From contig OZ240213.1 of assembly GCA_965197555.1 (NCBI GenBank), positions 1,612,001 to 1,676,000 of the forward strand: 64,000 nucleotides of DNA, in the 5' to 3' direction. Of this stretch, positions 58,867-64,000 are shown one piece after another (positions within the stretch are counted from its first letter, which is position 1; every line of letters begins with the position of its first letter). The position numbers and the translations under genes were made by a program. The notes beneath the pieces are model-generated. The model made no database searches. It worked only from the letters and a program-made list of their open reading frames with translations, and was not told the origin of the DNA. The stretch comes from G965197555 sp965197555 (GTDB taxonomy: Bacteria; Chloroflexota; Dehalococcoidia; Lucifugimonadales; UBA3495).

Positions 58867-60089
58867 GCTTAGAACGCGTTGCCCTGTTAAGCTTCCACTC
58901 CTGCCCCCTGGCACCCTTAGGACAAGGAAAGTCAGGGGGTATGAACGTTTACGTCCGTGAATTAGGACGTGCCCTAGGAGGCCTCGGCTTAAAAGTAGAT
59001 ATCTACACCAGGGAACATCCGGAGAGTCAGGCGAAGATCGAGCCAATCTCCTCGGATGTCCGGGTCATTCACTTGCCGGGTGGCGGCGCCGATGCTCCAT
59101 TAAAGGAGCTTTACAACCACCTACCAGGTTTTCTGGAAGCGTTGCGTGAGTTTCAGGCCCAGGAAAAGCTGAGTTACGGCGTGGTGCATTCCAACTATTG
59201 GCTGTCCGGTTGGGCAGGCCAGCGGCTAGCCGCCCTGGAAGGGGCCGGGCATGTAATCACTTTCCACACCCTTGGGTTGATCAAGATGCAGTCCCGCGCT
59301 GGAGAGAGCGAGCCTTCGGAGCGCATCCGGGTGGAACGGGAGTTAATTGCCTCGGCGCACCGGGTGGTCGCATTCAGCACTCATGAAAGGGACGCTATGG
59401 TGCGTCTCTACGACGCGGATGCCGGTCGCATCGTCATGGCACCCTGCGGCGTAGACCTTAACTTGTTCAGGCCCCTCGACCAAAGCGAGTCCCGGCAGCG
59501 TCTTGGCCTGAACGGCGGTAAGGTATTGTTGTACGTGGGAAGACTGGAGCGGTTGAAGGGCCTGGATCTATTGCTGCAGACCGCCGCTCAACTCGAGAGC
59601 TGCGACGACCTTAAAATGCTGGTGGTAGGCGGAGCCGCTAACGGGGACCTGGCCATTGACGATCTCCGGGCGTTGGCCAGGAGCCTGGAAGTAGAGGATG
59701 TCTGCGACTTTGTCGGGCGAGTCGACCAGGAGGACCTTCCTTTTTATTACAATGCCGCCGATGTTTGCATTGTCCCTTCTTACTACGAGAGCTTCGGACT
59801 TGCCGCTCTGGAATCCATGGCTTGTGGTACGCCCGTAGTTGCTACTAGAGTTGGCGGTCTTTCCACCATCGTCCAGCATGGGAGTACCGGATACTTGAAG
59901 TCTTGGCGATGCCCGGAGGCCTTTGCCAACTCCCTGGAAATGATTATCTCCAGCGTTGCCTTGCGGCGAAGCATGGGGCTGGCGGCCCGTAGGAGGGCGG
60001 AAGGCATGGGCTGGGACCAAGTGGCCGCAAGAATCCAGCAGATCTATGGGTCGTTGACCATAGAGGGGATATCTCAGGATGAAGTATAG
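58863..60089 (+). CDS. MshA-like family 4 glycosyltransferase
   Basis: 408 residues from a TTG overlapping the previous stop. The N-terminus LSFHSCPLAPLGQGKSGGMNVYVRELGRAL and VVHSNYWLSGWAGQRLA closely recall MshA and sucrose-phosphate-synthase-like GT4 enzymes. The C-terminal GT-B half has LLYVGRLERLKGLDLLLQ and the nucleotide-sugar motif PSYYESFGLAALESMACGTPVVAT (EX7E). A donor of UDP-GlcNAc type and an inositol-like acceptor are possible but not shown. It ends the long plus-strand run. Confidence 0.88.
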   Translation: MSLERVALLSFHSCPLAPLGQGKSGGMNVYVRELGRALGGLGLKVDIYTREHPESQAKIEPISSDVRVIHLPGGGADAPLKELYNHLPGFLEALREFQAQEKLSYGVVHSNYWLSGWAGQRLAALEGAGHVITFHTLGLIKMQSRAGESEPSERIRVERELIASAHRVVAFSTHERDAMVRLYDADAGRIVMAPCGVDLNLFRPLDQSESRQRLGLNGGKVLLYVGRLERLKGLDLLLQTAAQLESCDDLKMLVVGGAANGDLAIDDLRALARSLEVEDVCDFVGRVDQEDLPFYYNAADVCIVPSYYESFGLAALESMACGTPVVATRVGGLSTIVQHGSTGYLKSWRCPEAFANSLEMIISSVALRRSMGLAARRRAEGMGWDQVAARIQQIYGSLTIEGISQDEV

Positions 60090-60115
60090 TGGAAGTAATC
60101 TATGATTAGATTTCC
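60089..60115 (+). terminator. hairpin after the glycosyltransferase gene
   Basis: GGAAG-TAATCTA / TAGAT-TTCC imperfect palindrome near the stop codon, without a T tract. It is a possible end point of the rpsF-to-glycosyltransferase run. Confidence 0.35.
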
Positions 60116-60213
60116 TCCACGACCCTAAATAATCGCTCAGGACCAGTAGTCGTTTTCGCCTGCTATAAGCAGTTGGCCCACGCTGGTCGTGCTTTTTATC
60201 CCCGGAGGAGTTC

Positions 60214-60906
60214 TTGAGACCGCAACCCCCTCAGGATGCCCAACCTCAATCTAACCGCAGTCTATTGAGACCAATTCGCAGCATCCTAGTCCACTTGGAG
60301 AAGACCCTCGTCGCCGGCATATTGGTGACGCTCCCCATTGCCATTACTGTTCTGATCCTCAAGTTCTTCTTCGACCTTTTGAACCCGATCCTTGAGCCGG
60401 CCGTGGCCTATATACCGGGGCCCGACGTACCAGGGTTGGGCCTAGTAGCCTTAGTTATCCTCATCTACTTGGTGGGGCTCGTAACTGCCTTTGTCGTGGG
60501 ACGGCGGCTGATCGGCTTGGCTCATAGGGTGCTCGAGGTCATACCGGTGGTCAAAGGAATCTACAGCACTACGCGCACGGCGGTAGAGTTTCTTTCCAGC
60601 ACCAACGGACGCCGCTATAGCGGTGTCGTTCTCATCGAATTCCCCAGGCCCGGTGCGCAGGCAGTGGGGCTTATCACGTCCCGTATGATAGACAACGACG
60701 GAACAGAGAAGCTGGCGGTTTACATCCCCACCACGCCCATACCGTCATCTGGGTTCCTGGTGATCGTGCCTGCGTCAGAGGTAACGCCGACGGTTATGAC
60801 TGTCGAGGACGCCATGAGAGTCGTTATATCCGGAGGGATCTTGTCCGGGCAGATTTTCGAGCAATTTGGTTTGCTTACTCAGGATAAGTCCAACTCGAAC
60901 CAGTGA
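60214..60906 (+). CDS. DUF502 family membrane protein
   Basis: 230 residues from a TTG with GGAGGAG just upstream. Two transmembrane helices (about 32-55 and 70-95) and the family blocks LVAGILVTLPIAITVLILKFFFDLL, VIPVVKGIYSTTRTAVEFL and LAVYIPTTPIPSSGFLVIVPASEV identify DUF502. Function unknown; in plants homologues (COV) affect vascular patterning. Its end overlaps the convergent GNAT gene by 28 nt. Confidence 0.92.
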   Translation: MRPQPPQDAQPQSNRSLLRPIRSILVHLEKTLVAGILVTLPIAITVLILKFFFDLLNPILEPAVAYIPGPDVPGLGLVALVILIYLVGLVTAFVVGRRLIGLAHRVLEVIPVVKGIYSTTRTAVEFLSSTNGRRYSGVVLIEFPRPGAQAVGLITSRMIDNDGTEKLAVYIPTTPIPSSGFLVIVPASEVTPTVMTVEDAMRVVISGGILSGQIFEQFGLLTQDKSNSNQ

Positions 60907-61862
60907 AGCTCCCCCTGTTTCTGGAACCCCACCGACTTATACAATCCAATGGCCGCGTCGTTCTGTCCGTCCACCTCTAGGCCGATGTCAACGACGCCGA
61001 ACGATCTAAGATATTCCATTCCCGCCAACAGAATTGGGCGGCTAATCCCCTTGCCGCGATATGCAGGTACCACGCCGATCATTCCAATTATCCCTCGGGC
61101 GCCTGCGCTTACCGGCATCAGATTGGTCCAGCAGTAGCCCACCGTTTGCTCTTCGTCACTAATGAAAAGGATGCCCTCTGGTGAGCTATTGGGCATCTTG
61201 GTCCGGTAATCGATCTGTTCCACCGTATTTGGGGAAAACCCCCAACTGCCGGAAAAGGCCGCGTTTTGCACTTGGGTCAGAATCGGCGCATCCCCGGTAC
61301 CGAAAGAGCGAATAGTGAACTCAGGCGGGGTCGGCACCGTAGGAAGCGTTAATTCACTACACAACATGTCCCAATATACTCTTGAGACCGTAAACCCCTC
61401 CCGAAGTAGGAAGTCGCCTTCGTCAAATGGGTCTTTCCTACACAGGTGGAGCACTTTGGCGCCTAAGTCCTTGGCCCTGCCTATCGCGCCCCTTAACAGC
61501 AGTTGGCCTCTGGCGCCTCCCGCCAACTCAGGCTCTATCTCCATTTCTAGCACCGCCCGCTCTATGGCCGGCTCAGGATGAACCAAACAGTATCCACTTA
61601 ACCGATCGTTGCTCTCCAAGAGAAGGCAATTGTTGGCCGGGTCGAGCCCTGGCTGTCCCAGAGCCTGTTCGAAGGTGCTTCGGCCCAGCTCCCTGCCTTG
61701 GTCACCCCAGGAATTCTTCGACTCCACAAAATCCAGCAGTTCCTGCATGCGGTCGAAGGAGAAGCTGCGCACTGGCAAATCAATGACCTCTAACGCTTCG
61801 ATAGCGAAAATACGACGATGAGCGACTAGGCGAGAACCCAATTGAGAATATTCCGTAGTCAA
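60879..61862 (-). CDS. tandem-GNAT acetyltransferase (MshD-like architecture)
   Basis: About 327 residues. The C-terminal half is a clear GNAT: MIGVVPAYRGKGISRPILLAGMEYLRSFGV (the acetyl-CoA loop), then LEVDGQNDAAIGLYKSVGFQKQGE. The N-terminal half is a weaker GNAT (CLLLESNDRLSGYCLVHPE, GQLLLRGAIGRAKDLGAKVLHLC). Mycothiol synthase MshD has this doubled layout. The frame is open to an ATG at 61985, but a good promoter inside it (61896-61924) favours a start at the TTG at 61862 or later. No ribosome-binding site is clear. Confidence 0.8.
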   Translation of the reverse strand: MTTEYSQLGSRLVAHRRIFAIEALEVIDLPVRSFSFDRMQELLDFVESKNSWGDQGRELGRSTFEQALGQPGLDPANNCLLLESNDRLSGYCLVHPEPAIERAVLEMEIEPELAGGARGQLLLRGAIGRAKDLGAKVLHLCRKDPFDEGDFLLREGFTVSRVYWDMLCSELTLPTVPTPPEFTIRSFGTGDAPILTQVQNAAFSGSWGFSPNTVEQIDYRTKMPNSSPEGILFISDEEQTVGYCWTNLMPVSAGARGIIGMIGVVPAYRGKGISRPILLAGMEYLRSFGVVDIGLEVDGQNDAAIGLYKSVGFQKQGELHWFELDLS

Positions 61863-61895
61863 ATAGCCGGAAATGATCTTAGAGATTGATTGGCG

Positions 61896-61924
61896 ATTGT
61901 AGCAGAGTCTCCTACCGCCTACAA
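61896..61924 (-). promoter_or_regulatory. promoter of the tandem-GNAT gene
   Basis: Minus strand: TTGTAG (61919-61924), a 17-nt spacer, TACAAT (61896-61901). It lies inside the longest open frame and so argues against the ATG at 61985. Confidence 0.5.
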
Positions 61925-62071
61925 GACACAGACGCAGCTCAGGCGGCTGTAGCATGGAGCGATACGCCGACCGTAGGTCTTCCATGCCAAGCCCGGCGGT
62001 TTACACGTGTGACAGTTATTTTATTATTGATTCTATGTTACATGATGGCCGATTTCCCTTCTACGTAGAAG

Positions 62072-62100
62072 TTGAATCTGTAGCTTGGTTTCTGTAATAT
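62072..62100 (+). promoter_or_regulatory. promoter of the PIG-L deacetylase gene
   Basis: TTGAAT (62072-62077), a 17-nt spacer, TAATAT (62095-62100), about 118 nt before the ATG. The sequence from 61925 to 62217 holds no gene that I can see. Confidence 0.6.
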
Positions 62101-62217
62101 ATCCCACGGCCTACAATCCCCCGGTGACCTGAACACAGACCACCTTCTGCTCGTTCCAGGCTGCTGGAAGAGCATGGTCATCATCGTTCCAAATTTTAGG
62201 CCGGAGGTAACCTGCGG

Positions 62218-62919
62218 ATGGATGAGACCCCCCAGCGAGTGTTAGTTGTGATCCCACACCCTGATAATGCCGAATTCTGGTGCGGTGGCACTGTGGCTCG
62301 CTGGGTGAAAGATGGGTCTCAAGTGCATTTTGTTTTGTGCACCGACGGCGGCAAAGGCACATCCGATCCTGAGATCTCCGCCGACGAACTGGGGTCTTTG
62401 CGGGAAAAACAACAGCAGGAATCGGGTAAGATTCTAGGTGTCCAAGAGGTCGTGCTACTGCACCACTCGGATGGAGAGTTGGAAGATACCCGGGAATTTC
62501 GAAGAGAGATTGTGAGGCAGATCCGCCGTGTCAAGCCAGAGGTGGTTATGTGCCCTGAGCCTTACCGCAAGAACCTGGCCTGGCACCGCGATCACAGAGT
62601 TACCGGCCAAGTAACTCTGGATGCAGTCTTTCCGTACGCCCGGGACCATCTTCATTTCGAGGAGCTTTGGAGGGATGAAGGGCTCGAGCCCCACAAGACC
62701 GGGACCGTTTTGTTTTGGGGAACGGAGCAGGCCGATACATTTCTAGATATCAATGACACCGTCGGGGCAAAGACCAAAGCGTTGCTGTGCCACCAGAGCC
62801 AGATGTCCCGAAGCCATGAAGAGCTTGAGCAGTTCGTTAGAGAGTGTGCTGAGGCCGCTGGAGCCGACCAGGGTTACCGATACGCGGAGTCTTTCCGCAA
62901 AATCAACTTCAGGACCTGA
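62218..62919 (+). CDS. PIG-L family deacetylase (MshB/BshB-like)
   Basis: 233 residues. The family de-N-acetylates GlcNAc-type sugars with a zinc ion. The first metal motif reads PHPDNAEFWCGGT: the usual HPDD is HPDN, so the general-base Asp is kept but the Asp that binds zinc is Asn. The second site RKNLAWHRDHR keeps its histidines. The other blocks (FVLCTDGGKGTSDPE, LREKQQQESGKILGV, LLCHQSQMSR) are normal. With the MshA-like and MshD-like genes nearby, a thiol or glycoconjugate pathway is possible. Confidence 0.9.
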   Translation: MDETPQRVLVVIPHPDNAEFWCGGTVARWVKDGSQVHFVLCTDGGKGTSDPEISADELGSLREKQQQESGKILGVQEVVLLHHSDGELEDTREFRREIVRQIRRVKPEVVMCPEPYRKNLAWHRDHRVTGQVTLDAVFPYARDHLHFEELWRDEGLEPHKTGTVLFWGTEQADTFLDINDTVGAKTKALLCHQSQMSRSHEELEQFVRECAEAAGADQGYRYAESFRKINFRT

Positions 62920-62938
62920 CCTCGGCTCTATCAGGATG

Positions 62939-64000
62939 CTACAGGGATGGAACCTGGGAGTCACGTAGCATTGCTTGTCTAACTACCGGCAGGGGCGGCG
63001 CTCCGTAAGACAGCAACTGGTCGTGGAAATCCTTCAGACTGAATGCTCCTCCTCGTTCGCGCCTGTAGTCATTCCTCAACTTCAGGATCATTAGCTTGCC
63101 CAAGGTGTAGTACAGATAGCCTGGGTCGAAGGTGCCACGAATTGCTTCCCGGCGGGCGGGCAGTTCACCCATGTAAGCATAATCCATGAAGAACCGGGTA
63201 GCCTCGTCCACCGTCATGCCCTGAGTGTGCATCCAGATGGCGCACAAATACCGGCAATTTCGCACAAGGGCCTCTATCAGTTGGGTTAGCCGCAGGACAG
63301 GTCGGCCCCTTCCATAGTCGGTTTCAAGCATCATCTCTTCAGTGTAATGGGCCCAGCCTTCAGAGAAAGCGTAGGAAGTAAACACGTGGTTCACCAGGGA
63401 TAGTGGCTTTCCATACTTGCTATGAAGGTGGTGGACGAAATGCCCCGGGTACACCTCGTGGATGGACACGATTCTGAGGGTGTCGTAGTTGAAGTTAGAC
63501 AGCCACTCCTCCTGTTCCCGGGCGGTCCAGGAAGGCTCTACCGGTGTAACGTAATAATATGATTCCGTAGCATTGTTCTCTAACGAGCCTGGGCTGTCCA
63601 TCGCCGCAAACGCGTAACGCATGTACGAAGGAGTCTCGATTACATCGCACCGGTCTTCTGATGGAACACTTATCACGTCCAAGTCGATTAGGGCCGTGCG
63701 AATCTCCTCAAGCATGTCCCGCGTCTCGGGGAGCAGAGTGTCCGCCGTTGGGTGGTTCCTGCCGGCTTCCTGGATAATCTCTCGGATATCCCTACCGGGA
63801 CTTATTGATTCACCTACCTCGGCCAGCCGCCGTAGGTTCTCATCCAGGTTTGCTTGACCCAGGTCTATCAGGTCGTTTAGGGACGACTCAACGCCCTCTC
63901 CGGTAGTGAGCATCTTGGAGTAAAGTTGAGGACCAATGGCGAAATCGTCGGAGGAATTCCTGAGACGTGCTTGGAGCTTTTCGACGAACCCATCAACCGC
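62939..64000 (-). CDS. DUF885 family metallopeptidase-like protein (5' end beyond window)
   Basis: The frame is open from the stop at 62939 to the right edge, 353 codons, so the N-terminal part is missing. The zinc-type motif is IVSIHEVYPGHFVHHLHSKYG (HExxxGH), with the second acidic ligand in FSEGWAHYTEEM. FDPGYLYYTLGKLMILKLR is the C-terminal family signature. DUF885 proteins are probable carboxypeptidases of unknown substrate. It is convergent with the PIG-L gene, 19 nt apart. Confidence 0.92.
   Translation of the reverse strand, partial: AVDGFVEKLQARLRNSSDDFAIGPQLYSKMLTTGEGVESSLNDLIDLGQANLDENLRRLAEVGESISPGRDIREIIQEAGRNHPTADTLLPETRDMLEEIRTALIDLDVISVPSEDRCDVIETPSYMRYAFAAMDSPGSLENNATESYYYVTPVEPSWTAREQEEWLSNFNYDTLRIVSIHEVYPGHFVHHLHSKYGKPLSLVNHVFTSYAFSEGWAHYTEEMMLETDYGRGRPVLRLTQLIEALVRNCRYLCAIWMHTQGMTVDEATRFFMDYAYMGELPARREAIRGTFDPGYLYYTLGKLMILKLRNDYRRERGGAFSLKDFHDQLLSYGAPPLPVVRQAMLRDSQVPSL

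Overview
The window reads as a chromosome segment of a free-living member of the Chloroflexota, most likely the Dehalococcoidia (SAR202-like). This is inference from gene content, without a marker-gene search. The clues are GC-rich coding sequence, a Firmicutes/Chloroflexota-style fakA-fakB-recG operon, DUF1385 next to rpmE, a bS18 with an Arg/Gly-rich N-terminus, many CoA-, flavin- and NAD-linked oxidation genes (SDRs, ETF, thiolase, GMC oxidoreductase), no lipopolysaccharide genes, and dispersed palindromic intergenic repeats. Vegetative promoters are unusually easy to read: TTGACA-like -35, 17 or 18 nt spacer, TAxAAT-like -10.

Layout. 1-2.8 kb: two SDRs (the first cut by the window edge) and an MFS transporter. 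2.8-5.7 kb: a promoter, a leader ending in an intrinsic terminator, then a P1 aminopeptidase, a DUF2520 reductase-like protein and panC, which look like one pantothenate unit. 5.9-7.9 kb: etfA and etfB. 8.2-10.7 kb: HtpX protease and an unrecognised membrane protein. 10.7-13.1 kb: a cyclase/formamidase gene whose 3' end is tandemly duplicated, and fmt. 13.1-14.0 kb: a repeat-rich gap with a stand-alone transcription unit (own promoter, strong RBS, 24-codon ORF, 18-bp long-range helix, terminator) that I cannot assign. 14.0-19.3 kb: rpsP-KH-rimM, yebC-ruvC-ruvA, uvrB. 19.4-21.1 kb: DUF1445 and DUF4392, the two halves of D-glutamate cyclase. 21.5-27.2 kb: an atypical OmpR-type regulator, then fakA-fakB-recG on the minus strand. 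27.3-29.4 kb: rplU-rpmA-rpmE and DUF1385. 29.5-34.7 kb: HAD, DUF35 and thiolase genes, a B12-binding radical-SAM-like protein lacking its cluster cysteines, and a GMC oxidoreductase. 34.9-40.3 kb: a HerA-type ATPase with a small partner, a D-2-hydroxyacid dehydrogenase and an S9 peptidase. 40.6-45 kb: a Fur-family regulator, an NHL protein, and the DUF1501/DUF1800 pair. 45.4-48.9 kb: CoA-binding protein, small membrane protein, thioredoxin reductase, hydrolase, methyltransferase. 49.1-50.5 kb: one insertion sequence. 50.7-60.1 kb: glyA, then a nine-gene run rpsF-ssb-rpsR-foldase-hom-thrC-folE-CelD-type acetyltransferase-MshA-like glycosyltransferase. 60.2-64 kb: DUF502, a tandem-GNAT protein, a PIG-L deacetylase and a DUF885 protein cut by the right edge.

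Most of the window is housekeeping. The parts most worth a second look are the leader-controlled beta-aminopeptidase/pantothenate unit, the unassigned structured transcript at 13.6-13.95 kb, the duplicated and frame-compensated cyclase 3' end, the radical-SAM-like protein without its cluster motif, the HerA pair without NurA, and the MshA/MshD/MshB-like trio at 58.9-62.9 kb. tRNA genes, CRISPR arrays and prophage were looked for and not seen.
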